A DNA stretch of 26,971 nucleotides from NCBI GenBank assembly GCA_964561005.1, contig CAZLNO010000048.1, positions 1 to 26,971 on the forward strand, given 5' to 3'. Position 1 is the stretch's first letter. The number at the start of each line of letters is the position of its first letter. The translations under genes and the position numbers were made by a program. This document shows positions 1-7,672 of this stretch, piece after piece. Under the pieces are notes generated by a model. That model was not told where the DNA came from, made no database searches, and saw only the letters and a program-made list of their open reading frames with translations. Source of the stretch: CAZLNO01 sp964561005. Its GTDB lineage: Bacteria > Pseudomonadota > Alphaproteobacteria > Kiloniellales > Rhodovibrionaceae.

Positions 1-201
1 TCGACTGCATTTCAACATGGCCTGTCGGTCATGGGAAGGTCGCGGCGCGGGAAGGTATGTGCGATGCGAAATATCTCCCGGTCCCACGCGAGCCGTCGCC
101 TCGCCTCGCCGCGTTGCGGAGGCTTGAAGATTCGATGTGTGCAAAAACGCATCCAGTCTCCCATATTAATCACCACCGACCTCTTTCCGGGAGTGACCAT
201 C

Positions 202-813
202 ATGCGCGCGCGTTTCGACTTGGCGGCGGCCGGGCTTCTGATGCTGGGGCTGGCCGCCTGCGCCCATCCGACCAGCGAGCAATACGGCACCGGGGACGTC
301 GGTCGGGTCATCGATACCGGCGAGGGCACCGTGGTCGCCGCCAAGGTGGTGGATATCAAGGGCGGCGAGAACTCCGGCGTCGGCGCGGTGGCAGGCGGCG
401 CGCTGGGCGCGACGGGTGCGGCCACGGTGTTCGGCGGCGACAGCAGCGGCCGGCTGGCCGCCGGCATCATCGGCGGCATCCTGGGCGCCGGCGCCGGCTA
501 TATGGCCGAGCAGGAGGTCAGCGGCCGCCAGGGCATCGAGTACGTCATCCGAACGCCCGACGGCCGCCTGGTGACCCTGGTGCAGAACCGCGCGCCGGAG
601 GAACAGCCCCTGGCGAGCGGGACGCCCGTGCTGATCCAGTACGGCCGGGACTACACCCGCATCGTGCCCTTGCCGGCCGGGGGCGCCGGGGCGCCGGCCG
701 CCGCGAGCGAGGGCGGAAGCGGGGGCGCGAAGCGGCCGTCGTCCGGTGCCGTCTGGGACGAACCGGCGGGGCCGCGGACCGATCAAACGGCGGCGGGCGC
801 AGCGGACTCCTGA
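202..813 (+). CDS. Glycine-zipper outer-membrane lipoprotein (SlyB/Pcp-like)
   Basis: Predicted 203-residue lipoprotein. The ATG at 202 follows a GGGAG at 189-193. It begins a short basic/hydrophobic signal with lipobox LAAC, Cys20 being the lipidated residue. Residues about 55-105 form a glycine-zipper membrane segment (repeated GxxxG spacing, for example GGILGAGAGYMAEQ). A small beta-rich domain then reads EYVIRTPDGRLVTLVQ and GTPVLIQYG, as in the SlyB/Pcp family of envelope-stability lipoproteins. The last ~40 residues are low-complexity Gly/Ala/Ser-rich and not typical of the family. The reading frame extends upstream to position 31, but that part carries no signal sequence and is probably untranslated. 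Family assignment is solid; its exact role is inferred. Confidence 0.85.
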   Translation: MRARFDLAAAGLLMLGLAACAHPTSEQYGTGDVGRVIDTGEGTVVAAKVVDIKGGENSGVGAVAGGALGATGAATVFGGDSSGRLAAGIIGGILGAGAGYMAEQEVSGRQGIEYVIRTPDGRLVTLVQNRAPEEQPLASGTPVLIQYGRDYTRIVPLPAGGAGAPAAASEGGSGGAKRPSSGAVWDEPAGPRTDQTAAGAADS

Positions 814-857
814 AAACCGCCGGCCGGTTTCTTCGGTCGGGGTCTTGACGCCGACCG
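814..857 (+). terminator. Paired hairpins after the lipoprotein gene
   Basis: Directly after the TGA are AAACCG/CGGTTT (814-819 with 825-830) and CGGTCGG/CCGACCG (834-840 with 851-857). Neither is followed by a long T run, so termination is plausible but not certain. Confidence 0.35.
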
Positions 858-952
858 GAATGTTCCTGCTTCTTCCGGCTGGAAAACGGTCGGGGCGGGG
901 GTGAACCTCCGTCCCGAAATCGTTGTCTAGGGATGACCACGGGAGCGCCGCC

Positions 953-2014
953 TTGAGCGCCACGCCGGATGGCAGGCCGCAAGAGGCCACGGAACGACCG
1001 CGCTATATCGACACCCCGCACCCCCCGCCCGGCGAGGCGGCCGAGGTCGCCGCCGGTGTTTACTGGGTGCGGCTGCCGCTGCCGTTCAAGCTGGACCACG
1101 TGAACGTCTGGCTGCTGGAAGACGGGCCGGGCTGGACCGTGGTCGACACCGGCGTGGCGAACGAAGCCTGCCGCGAGGCCTGGGCGGCCCTGCGCCGGGG
1201 CGTGATGGGCGGCCGGCCGGTGACGCGCGTCATCGCGACGCACTTCCACCCCGACCACGTGGGCTTGGCGGGCTGGCTCTGCGCGGCGGACGACGCGCCG
1301 CTCCAGATGACGCGCACGGAGTGGCTGACGGCGCGGCTGCTGGTGGCCGACCAGGGCGCGGCGATGACCGAGATGCGGGTCGAGCACGCCCGGCGCGCCG
1401 GCGGTGCGGCGGATTACCTGGACTACGTGCGGGGGCTGGGCGCGGCCTATGCCGATCGGGTGACCCCGCCGCCGTGCCGCTATGATCGGCTCGTCGAGGG
1501 TCAGGCGCTGGAGGTCGGCGGGCGGCGCTGGCGCGTCGTGGTGGGGCAGGGGCACGCGCCGGAGCACGCCTGCCTCTTCGCGCCCGACGAACGTATCCTG
1601 ATCGCCGGCGACCAGGTGCTGCCGCGCATTTCGCCCAACGTCGGCGTGCCGCCGGACAGCCCGGAGAGCGATCCGCTGGCCGGCTTCCTGGCGACGCTGC
1701 AGCGGCTGCGGGGCCTGCCGGAAGACACCTTCGTGCTGCCCTCCCACGACAAGCCCTTCCGCGGGCTGCACCCGCGCCTGGCGGCCCTGGCGGCGCATCA
1801 CGACGCGCGCCTGGACCGGCTGGCGGCGGCGTGCCGGGCGCCGCGCAGCGCGATGGAACTGGCCCGGGTGCTCTTCGACCGGCCGCTGGACGCGCATCAG
1901 ACGGGCTTCGCCATCGGCGAGACGCTGGCGCACCTGAACCATCTGCGCCGCCAGGGCCGGGTCCGGCGGGAGAGCGATGGCGACGGTGTCTGGCGCTATC
2001 GGACGGCGGCGTGA
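953..2014 (+). CDS. MBL-fold metallo-hydrolase with C-terminal winged helix (LACTB2-like)
   Basis: Predicted 353-residue metallo-beta-lactamase-fold hydrolase. The zinc motif HFHPDH is at residues 97-102. Further ligand positions follow: His in GQGHAPEH, Asp in IAGDQVLP and His in VLPSHDKPF. The last ~70 residues (FDRPLDAHQTGF... RQGRVRRE) resemble the winged-helix tail of LACTB2-type enzymes, which include thioesterase-like hydrolases and endoribonucleases; the substrate cannot be read from sequence. I chose the TTG at 953 because GGGAG lies at 941-945. A longer in-frame TTG start at 923 has no ribosome site, and the ATG at 933 is in another frame and stops after seven codons. It stands alone, convergent with the next gene. 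Confidence 0.88.
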   Translation: MSATPDGRPQEATERPRYIDTPHPPPGEAAEVAAGVYWVRLPLPFKLDHVNVWLLEDGPGWTVVDTGVANEACREAWAALRRGVMGGRPVTRVIATHFHPDHVGLAGWLCAADDAPLQMTRTEWLTARLLVADQGAAMTEMRVEHARRAGGAADYLDYVRGLGAAYADRVTPPPCRYDRLVEGQALEVGGRRWRVVVGQGHAPEHACLFAPDERILIAGDQVLPRISPNVGVPPDSPESDPLAGFLATLQRLRGLPEDTFVLPSHDKPFRGLHPRLAALAAHHDARLDRLAAACRAPRSAMELARVLFDRPLDAHQTGFAIGETLAHLNHLRRQGRVRRESDGDGVWRYRTAA

Positions 2015-2112
2015 GGCCGTTCGACATGCGGCGGGAGCGTGGCACGCTGAAGCGGGCCCTACGCGAGGGGGTGTTTTGGAGGGCAGGCTTCAGCCTCCCG
2101 CACATTCGGCAT

Positions 2113-2151
2113 GCGGGCCTCATCTTGAGCTTGTCGAAAGATGAGGCCCGC
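2113..2151. repeat. REP-like palindrome / bidirectional terminator between convergent genes
   Basis: A perfect 14-bp stem (GCGGGCCTCATCTT at 2113-2126, its complement at 2138-2151) encloses the 11-base loop GAGCTTGTCGA. The core CTCATC-TTGAGCTTGTCGAA-GATGAG resembles a short intergenic repeat I recall as common in alphaproteobacterial genomes. Its place between two converging stop codons (2014 and 2176) fits a bidirectional terminator. A copy number cannot be obtained from one window. Confidence 0.6.
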
Positions 2152-2175
2152 AAGTCCGTCGGAGTGTTGTCGTTC

Positions 2176-3044
2176 TTACTCCGAGGGAATCTCCTCGGCC
2201 CCCTGGATCCGCATCGTCTCGGTGCCGTCCTCGGTGAACTGCCAGATGGCGATCGGCGTCTTCACGTCGCCGGCGTCGTCGAAGTCGGTCGCGCCGGCGG
2301 CGCCGGAGTAGTCCACGTCCTGGCCGGCCTTGATGGCNNNNNNNNNNNNNNNNNNNNNNNNNNNNNNNNNNNNNNNNNNNNNNNNNNNNNNNNNNNNNNN
2401 NNNNNNNNNNNNNNNNNNNNNNNNNNNNNNNNNNNNNAGGGGTTGTTCACGAAGATCGTCGCGGCCGACTTGAACTTGTAGTCCGACATGATCTCCCCGG
2501 CGGCGAGCTGGGCCGCGACGACGCCCTGGAGCGCGTCCGAGGAGGTGGTGCGGAACAGCAGGTCGGCCTCGCGGTCCTCCGGCAGCACCGAGATCAGCGG
2601 CGAGGTCGAGCCGTTGGAGATCTGCAGCACCCCGGACGGGATCGACACCGAGGTCGCCGTCGCCACGGTCACGCCGCTGGACCAGCCGCCGATGATCGCC
2701 GCGACGCCGTCGGCCTCGACCAGCTTGCGCGCGGACTCGATGGCGGGCGTGGGCAGGGTGTTGGTGTCCTCGGCGATGTGCTGGGCGATGATGGGCCCGC
2801 CGAAGACCTGCTTCGCCGCCGCGTTGATCTGGTCGACGGCCAGCCGCGCCCCGTCGCGATAGAAGGGGCCGAACTCCGCCGCCGAGCCCGTCATCGGCGC
2901 GATCTGCCCCAGCTTGATCTGCGGCGGCTGCGCGAAGACCCGCAGCGGGAACGCCCCGGACAGGGCCAGCGCGCCGCCGGCCACGCCGACCGTCTTGATA
3001 AAGCGCCGCCGCCCGGCGGCTGTCCGTTCAACGGTATCGGTCAT
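2176..3044 (-). CDS. Branched-chain amino-acid-type ABC transporter substrate-binding protein, broken by assembly gap
   Basis: Periplasmic solute-binding protein (Peripla_BP_6, LivJ-like). The ATG at 3044 follows a strong SD (AGGGAGG, complement 3052-3058). The N-terminus has a Tat-type signal: RRRFIK, a hydrophobic stretch, and a probable AxA cleavage near VFAQP. The mature start IKLGQIAPMTGSAAEFG is typical of the family, as is IIGGWSSGVTVA. After the N run, a separate stretch encodes the usual C-terminus (AGQDVDYSGAAGATDFDDAGDV) and stops at TAA 2176-2178. The two halves are in different frames because the 100-N gap is an arbitrary placeholder. About 202 residues precede and 54 follow the gap, so roughly 100-150 residues are probably missing versus the ~400-residue family norm. 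No permease or ATPase genes are adjacent. Ligand unknown. Confidence 0.85.
2338..2437. other. Assembly gap (100 N)
   Basis: Exactly 100 consecutive N, the conventional placeholder for a gap of unknown size. It lies inside the substrate-binding protein gene and shifts its frame. Confidence 0.99.
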
Positions 3045-3071
3045 TGCAGCGCCTCCCTGAGATTGTTTGCG

Positions 3072-3092
3072 CGATGGTCCTGGAAACCATCG
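3072..3092. promoter_or_regulatory. Operator-like dyad in the divergent promoter region
   Basis: The perfect 7-bp inverted repeat CGATGGT (3072-3078) / ACCATCG (3086-3092) with a 7-base spacer lies just downstream of the predicted minus-strand -10 (3098-3103). It is well placed for a repressor site over the transcription start of the binding-protein gene, or for a 5' mRNA hairpin. Confidence 0.4.
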
Positions 3093-3097
3093 AATTA

Positions 3098-3127
3098 ACT
3101 ATAACATGAGCAGCCGGATACCTTGAA
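3098..3127 (-). promoter_or_regulatory. Probable promoter of the substrate-binding protein gene
   Basis: Read on the minus strand: -35 TTCAAG (complement 3122-3127), an 18-base spacer, -10 TATAGT (complement 3098-3103). The -10 is one base off consensus; the -35 is weak. Confidence 0.4.
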
Positions 3128-3130
3128 CAC

Positions 3131-3160
3131 CTGACACCGGCGGGGCGAACCGCCTATAGT
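3131..3160 (+). promoter_or_regulatory. Sigma70-like promoter of the small membrane protein gene
   Basis: CTGACA (3131-3136), an 18-base spacer and TATAGT (3155-3160) each differ from the -35 and -10 consensus by one base. The start codon lies about 50 bases beyond the expected transcription start. Confidence 0.55.
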
Positions 3161-3214
3161 GCCGGCGTCGGGACGCGACGACGGGGAAGTCTGCAAAACG
3201 GGAGGCCGCGCGCG

Positions 3215-3472
3215 ATGGCGGGTCTGCGGGCCCTGGGCGGGCTGGTCATGCTGGCGTTCTACGCCGCCGCCGGGCTGGCGTTTCACCTGATCGCCTATGG
3301 CGAGGTCGACTGGTCGGGCGCCTTCGTCTACGTGACGATGGCGTTCTGGCCGATCCTGCTGGCCTGGGAGGTCTTCAAGATCCTGCTGCTCCTGGCCGTT
3401 ATCGTGCTGGCCGGGCTCGGTCTCTATTTGCTGATTCGCGAGGGCTTGCAGTGGCTTAGCCGGCGCACTTGA
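3215..3472 (+). CDS. Small two-span inner-membrane protein, unknown function
   Basis: 85-residue protein with an SD (GGAGG, 3201-3205) at good distance from the ATG. Two to three hydrophobic stretches are visible: residues 6-27 (LGGLVMLAFYAAAGLAFHLIAY), 36-50, and 52-75 (WEVFKILLLLAVIVLAGLGLYLLI). The tail is basic (WLSRRT), which fits an inner-membrane protein with a cytoplasmic C-terminus. It has a good promoter of its own just upstream. I do not recognise a family with certainty; it resembles short uncharacterised membrane proteins of alphaproteobacteria. Confidence 0.75.
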   Translation: MAGLRALGGLVMLAFYAAAGLAFHLIAYGEVDWSGAFVYVTMAFWPILLAWEVFKILLLLAVIVLAGLGLYLLIREGLQWLSRRT

Positions 3473-3493
3473 ACTTGAACCGGCGTCTCGCCC

Positions 3494-3739
3494 TCAGCCG
3501 CGCGGCTCGCCGCCAGGGCAAGGGTAGGTCTGCCAGATCGGCAGGCGCTCGTCCAAGCCTCCGGACGCCAGCGTGCCGGCGTGCAGGCAGCGATCCGGGC
3601 CAAGCTCGGCGCTGGCGTCGAAGCGCAGGTTTTCCAGAGGCGATTGAGTGGGACCGGTCGCTGTGCCACAGCCGGCCAGGGCGAGCAGTCCCGAGAGAGC
3701 GAGGGCGGGGCGCAAGGCCCGAGGATGACGAGGGAACAT
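3494..3739 (-). CDS. Small lipoprotein, unknown function
   Basis: 81-residue predicted lipoprotein. The ATG at 3739 begins a signal peptide (RPALALSGLLALAGC) with lipobox LAGC, Cys24. The mature part is short, with two further cysteines (DRCLHAG and TYPCPGG) that could form a disulfide. An AGAGG lies about 8 bases upstream of the start. The frame extends further upstream to 3850, but that adds a basic N-terminus before the signal and is unlikely. It converges with the small membrane protein gene. No known family recognised. Confidence 0.6.
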   Translation of the reverse strand: MFPRHPRALRPALALSGLLALAGCGTATGPTQSPLENLRFDASAELGPDRCLHAGTLASGGLDERLPIWQTYPCPGGEPRG

Positions 3740-3919
3740 GCCTGCCTCTTCGATGAAACCGATGATGCCGAGGAAATGGCGCACGCCGGGACGGTGGCAA
3801 GCCGAGGCGCGACGCCTCCGCCCCCGCCCCGGAGCGCCAGGTCTCGCCACGCGGCGATGGTTCGTCTATAAACCCAGCGTCCCATTGAAACCGGAGAAGA
3901 CCAACTCGCTGGAGTCCGC

Positions 3920-6019
3920 ATGACGCACCCGAGGCCGCAGCCGCCGATCGCCCGCGCCGAGGACACCGTTCGCCGCCACCACGACCTGGAGCTGCCCGAC
4001 CCCTATGCCTGGCTGCGCACGGCGCGCTGGCAGGACGCGCTGCGCGACCCGGCGGCGCTGGAGGCGCCGATCCGCGCGCACCTGGAGGCGGAGAACGCAT
4101 ACACCGACGCGGTTCTCGGCGATGTCAAGGGCTTGCGCGCGACCTTGAAGGCGGAGCTGCGCGGCCGCATCAAGGAGCAAGAAGCCAGCGTGCCGCTGCC
4201 GGACGGCCCCTACGCCTACTACGTCCGCTACGCCGAGGGACTGCAGCATCCGCTCTACTGCCGACGTCCGCGCGATGGCGCCGAGGACGCGGAAGAGGTG
4301 CTGCTGGACGGCAACGCGGCGGCCGAGGGGCAGGACTTCTTCAAGGTGGGCCAGGCGGCGCACAGCCCCGACCACCGCTATTTCGCCTACGCGGTCGACC
4401 TGACCGGCTCGGAGTACCACCGCCTGCGCGTGCGCGACCTCGCGGACGGCCGCGAGCACGATCTGGGCGCGGCGAACCTGCAAGGCGATCTGGCCTGGGC
4501 GAACGACGGGCGCACGCTGGTCTACACGGCCCTGGACGACAACCACCGCCCGTCGCGGGTCTACCGGACCCGCGTCGACGGCGAAGCGCACGAACTGGTT
4601 TACGAGGAGAGCGATCCGGCGTTCTACTTGGGGGTCGAGCGCACCGAGAGCCGCCGATACATCCTGATCGCCGGCGCCGACCACTCGGACACCGCGGAGG
4701 TGCGGCTGCTGGACGCCGATGCGCCGGAGCGGCCCGCCCGCCTGCTGCGCCCGCGCGAGGCGGGGCTGGACTACCGCGTCGCCGAGCGCCGGGGCGAGCT
4801 GTTCATCCTGACCAATGCCGACGGCGCGCGGGACTACAAGATCGTCACCGCCCCGACGGACGCGCCGGACAAGGCCAACTGGCGCGAGCTGGTGCCGCAC
4901 CGCCCCGGCGTGCTGGTCCGCGACATGCTGCTGGTCGACGCCTATCTCGTGCGTCTGGAGATGGCGGACGCGCTGCCGCGGATCGTCGTGCGCGACCTGG
5001 AGTCCGGCGACGAGCATGCCGTGGCGCTGGACGCGCCGGACGCGGCCCATGCGCTTGCGCTGGTGCCGGGCCACGAGTTCGATACGACGTGCCTGCGCTT
5101 CACCTACAGCTCGCCGCGCCAGCCGCAGCGCACCTACGACTACGACCTGTCGGCCCGGCGCCTCGTGCTGCGCAAGGAGCAGGAGGTGCCCAGCGGCCAC
5201 GACCCCGAAGATTATGTCGTGCAGCGTTTCACCGTGCCCAGCCACGATGGGGCCGAGGTGCCGGTGACCCTCCTGCACCGCAAGGACGCGCCGCCGGACG
5301 CGACCCGGCCGCTGCTGCTCTACGGCTACGGCGCCTACGGCATCGCCATCCCGGCCCGTTTCGCGCCCGACCGTTTCAGCCTGGTGGACCGCGGTATCGC
5401 CTATGCCATCGCGCACGTGCGCGGCGGCACCGAGCGCGGCTATGGCTGGTACCTGGACGGCAAGCTGGCGCAGAAGACCAACACCTTCCGGGACTTCATC
5501 GCCGTCGCGGACGATCTGGTCGGCCGCGGACTCGCAGGCGCCGGCGACATCGTGGCGAACGGGCGCAGCGCCGGCGGCATGCTGATGGGCGTGGTGGCGA
5601 ACTGGCGGCCGGAGCTGTTCCGTGCGGTCGTGGCCGAGGTGCCGTTCCTCGATGTCCTGAACACCATGTGCGACGCCAGCCTGCCGCTGACCCCGCCGGA
5701 ATGGTCGGAGTGGGGCAATCCGCTCGACGACCCCGAGGCGTGCCGGCGAATCGCCGCCTATTCGCCCTACGACAACGTGCGGCCCCAGGCCTATCCGGCG
5801 ATCCTCGCGACCGCCGGCATCGCCGATCCGCGCGTGACCTACTGGGAGCCGGCGAAGTGGGTGGCACGGCTGCGCGCCAGCGCGACGGGCGAGGCGCCGA
5901 TCCTGTTCCAGGTCAACATGGCCGCGGGCCACGCCGGCGCCGCCGGCCGATTCGCGCGGCTGGACGAGGTGGCCCTGGTGGACGCCTTCATCCTCAAGGT
6001 CTGCGGCCTGGCGCCTTGA
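3920..6019 (+). CDS. ptrB: Oligopeptidase B-like S9A prolyl oligopeptidase family serine peptidase
   Basis: 699 residues, the usual length for oligopeptidase B, which cleaves short peptides after basic residues. The N-terminal part (about 1-410) is the seven-bladed propeller with repeats such as DHRYFAYAVDLTGSE and RRYILIAGADHSDTAEV. The C-terminal part is an alpha/beta hydrolase: oxyanion region YGYGAYG near residue 470, Ser550 in GRSAGGM, Asp636 in AGIADPRV and His671 in AAGHAGAAGR. The spacing Ser-86-Asp-35-His matches the family. The motif GGTERGYGWYLDGK replaces the GGGELGRxWYE seen in enterobacterial enzymes. No signal peptide, so it is cytosolic. ATG 3920 has GGAG at 3911-3914. Family assignment is secure; the exact substrate preference (basic residues) is inferred. 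Confidence 0.92.
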   Translation: MTHPRPQPPIARAEDTVRRHHDLELPDPYAWLRTARWQDALRDPAALEAPIRAHLEAENAYTDAVLGDVKGLRATLKAELRGRIKEQEASVPLPDGPYAYYVRYAEGLQHPLYCRRPRDGAEDAEEVLLDGNAAAEGQDFFKVGQAAHSPDHRYFAYAVDLTGSEYHRLRVRDLADGREHDLGAANLQGDLAWANDGRTLVYTALDDNHRPSRVYRTRVDGEAHELVYEESDPAFYLGVERTESRRYILIAGADHSDTAEVRLLDADAPERPARLLRPREAGLDYRVAERRGELFILTNADGARDYKIVTAPTDAPDKANWRELVPHRPGVLVRDMLLVDAYLVRLEMADALPRIVVRDLESGDEHAVALDAPDAAHALALVPGHEFDTTCLRFTYSSPRQPQRTYDYDLSARRLVLRKEQEVPSGHDPEDYVVQRFTVPSHDGAEVPVTLLHRKDAPPDATRPLLLYGYGAYGIAIPARFAPDRFSLVDRGIAYAIAHVRGGTERGYGWYLDGKLAQKTNTFRDFIAVADDLVGRGLAGAGDIVANGRSAGGMLMGVVANWRPELFRAVVAEVPFLDVLNTMCDASLPLTPPEWSEWGNPLDDPEACRRIAAYSPYDNVRPQAYPAILATAGIADPRVTYWEPAKWVARLRASATGEAPILFQVNMAAGHAGAAGRFARLDEVALVDAFILKVCGLAP

Positions 6020-6034
6020 GGCCCGACGTCGCGC

Positions 6035-6400
6035 CTAATAGGTCCGGCAGGGATAAGCGTCCTGCAGCGCCAGGGTCACCAGCCGACCCATCTGCATGTC
6101 CTCGGGCCAGGGCTCGCCGCGGGTGGGATTCGCCAGCTCGCGCTGCAACATGTCCTCGAATCGGGTGCCCTTCAGCAGGTCGGTCTCGCCGGGGCAGAAG
6201 GTCGGCCGCACGTCGTGACGCTCCTCCAGAAGCTGCTGAAGCATCACAATGCCGTCCCGCAAGCCGCTGAGATAGCTGCGCACCAGCGTGCCGCCGCCGG
6301 GCATGGCGGAATAGTTGCGGTACTGCTCCAGCGTCATCTTGGCCTGGGCGGGCAGGGCGAGCGCCAGGCAGAACAGCAGCGCCCCGAGCAGACGAATCAT
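6035..6400 (-). CDS. Secreted small protein, weakly Rap1a/Tai-immunity-like
   Basis: 121-residue exported protein. The ATG at 6400 follows AGGGAGA. The signal peptide is MIRLLGALLFCLALALPAQA, with cleavage after AQA. The mature part contains YLSGLRDGI, FCPGETDLL and a terminal Cys (YPCRTY), so one disulfide is possible. The order of helix, FCPxE and helix resembles the small periplasmic Rap1a-type proteins, but the match is loose and I treat it as unassigned. The gene follows the 73-residue membrane protein gene on the same strand with 26 bases between, so they are probably co-transcribed. It converges with the peptidase gene, whose stop is 15 bases away. Confidence 0.65.
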   Translation of the reverse strand: MIRLLGALLFCLALALPAQAKMTLEQYRNYSAMPGGGTLVRSYLSGLRDGIVMLQQLLEERHDVRPTFCPGETDLLKGTRFEDMLQRELANPTRGEPWPEDMQMGRLVTLALQDAYPCRTY

Positions 6401-6426
6401 CGCGGTCTCCCTTGCGCGAAGCCGCC

Positions 6427-6648
6427 TCAGCGACCGGCCTCGTCGTCGTGGCCGCTGCGGCTGGAATAGAAGGTGAGGGCCATGAGCCCCATGCCCAGCG
6501 CCAGGGTCACGACCGCGCCGCCAACCATCGCCAGGAAACCCAGCCAGGACATCTCGACCTCGCCCATGCCGATCCAGGCATAGACGGCGGCGGCGACCAC
6601 GGCGATCAGGGCGAGCAGCAGGGCAAGCGCAATCTGCCAGGGTTTCAT
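6427..6648 (-). CDS. Small two-span membrane protein, unknown function
   Basis: 73 residues with two clear hydrophobic helices (about 5-27 and 35-60) joined by a short acidic loop (GMGEVEMS), and a polar tail SSRSGHDDEAGR. AGGAGG lies about 14 bases upstream of the ATG at 6648, farther than ideal, but no closer start exists. It is the first gene of a likely two-gene unit with the secreted protein downstream. No family recognised. Confidence 0.55.
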   Translation of the reverse strand: MKPWQIALALLLALIAVVAAAVYAWIGMGEVEMSWLGFLAMVGGAVVTLALGMGLMALTFYSSRSGHDDEAGR

Positions 6649-6876
6649 GGCAAAGGTCCGTTCCTCCTCGTGGGCGCCAGGGCAGCACGCGCGCGGGCGG
6701 GTTGCAAGGATTTCATGGCGAGGGCCAATTCGGGTCTTGCAGCCCCGCGACGGCTGCGTTAAATCTCCGGCCACTCGCGGGCGACGCCGGGTCGCCGCCA
6801 TTCCCGACCTTGCAGGACAGGTCAACCCGAGAGGCGGGCGAACGGTGGTGCTTGGCGCGGCGCGGGGGTCGGCCAC

Positions 6877-6963
6877 GCGGCTGTGGCGGAATTGGTAGAC
6901 GCGCAGCGTTGAGGGCGCTGTGGGGGTGACCCCGTGCAGGTTCAAGTCCTGCCAGCCGCACCA
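6877..6963 (+). tRNA. tRNA-Leu (anticodon GAG)
   Basis: Complete class II tRNA of 87 bases with encoded CCA. Acceptor stem GCGGCTG pairs with CAGCCGC (6953-6959). The D-arm GGAATTGGTAGAC is present. Anticodon stem CAGCG/CGCTG encloses TTGAGGG, with anticodon GAG at 6911-6913. A long variable arm and a T-arm GCAGGTTCAAGTCCTGC follow. It reads CTC/CTT leucine codons. Confidence 0.97.
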
Positions 6964-7021
6964 ACCGCCGCCAGCCGGTTGTTGGTGCCGCCGACGAAGA
7001 CGACATCGATGGACGCGCCAC

Positions 7022-7108
7022 GCGGCTGTGGCGGAATTGGTAGACGCGCTAGCTTCAGGTGCTAGTGGGCGTAGGCCCGTGCAGGTTCGAGTCCTGCCAG
7101 CCGCACCA
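7022..7108 (+). tRNA. tRNA-Leu (anticodon CAG)
   Basis: Second complete class II tRNA, 58 bases after the first. The 5' 28 bases and the acceptor and T stems are the same as in the first copy. The anticodon arm is CTAGC/GCTAG around TTCAGGT, with anticodon CAG at 7056-7058 for CTG codons. CCA is encoded (7106-7108). A pyrimidine-rich stretch follows at 7112-7126. Confidence 0.97.
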
Positions 7109-7162
7109 TCGATTTCCTTTCTCTATCCCGCCGATCCGCCGGCTTTCGCCTGCCGAACCCGC

Positions 7163-7672
7163 TCAGGCGCCCCCGGCACGACTCGCCAGCGCCGCCTCCT
7201 CCACCCGGAGGCGCCAGGCCAGCAGCGCCGCGTTGGCCAGCCCGAATCCCAGCGCCAGCGGCCAGGCGCCGAAGGCCAGCGGCAACAGCGGCAGTTCCAG
7301 CAGCACGATCAGGTAGTTGGGATGGCGCAGCCAGCGATAGGGACCGCGCCGCACCCTGGGGGTGCCCGGCATCTCGATGACCCGCGTGGTCCAGTTGCGG
7401 CCGAGACTCGCCACGGTCCAGACTCGCAGGGGCTGCAACAGCAGGTAGGCGCCCAGCAGCGGCCAGGCGACCGGCGCCTGCCCCGGCACCAGGAGGAAGG
7501 TCGCGGTCAGCCAGCCGGCGTGCAGCAGGACGAACAGCGGGTAGTGGCCGGCGCCCCGCTCGCGCCCGCCGGCGGCAAGCAGGCGCCGCGTGTTGCGTCG
7601 GGCGATCGCCAGCTCGACCAGGCGCTGCAGGGCGACCAGCGCCACCACGAGCTGCGGCAGCCCGAGGCTCAT
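7163..7672 (-). CDS. ICMT-family methyltransferase paired with a type III PKS (SrsB/BpsB-like)
   Basis: 169-residue integral membrane protein of the isoprenylcysteine carboxyl methyltransferase fold. Four to five hydrophobic segments are followed by RRGPYRWLRHPNYL (about 108-121), the S-adenosylmethionine-binding motif of the family, and a C-terminal EEAAL. Its ATG overlaps the stop of the polyketide synthase gene (ATGA, 7669-7672), implying translational coupling. In known type III PKS pairs (SrsA-SrsB, BpsA-BpsB) this partner O-methylates phenolic lipids or alkylpyrones. The same role is inferred here because of the coupling; protein methylation is unlikely in this setting. Confidence 0.85.
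   Translation of the reverse strand: MSLGLPQLVVALVALQRLVELAIARRNTRRLLAAGGRERGAGHYPLFVLLHAGWLTATFLLVPGQAPVAWPLLGAYLLLQPLRVWTVASLGRNWTTRVIEMPGTPRVRRGPYRWLRHPNYLIVLLELPLLPLAFGAWPLALGFGLANAALLAWRLRVEEAALASRAGGA

Noticed and set aside
933..956. Seven-codon upstream mini-ORF overlapping the TTG start of the MBL-fold gene (a possible uORF)
   Set aside because: It lacks a proper SD of its own and is too short to judge; chance is enough to explain it.
3866..5932. 688-codon minus-strand open frame opposite the oligopeptidase gene
   Set aside because: The plus-strand protein has a full catalytic triad; the minus translation has no recognisable pattern.
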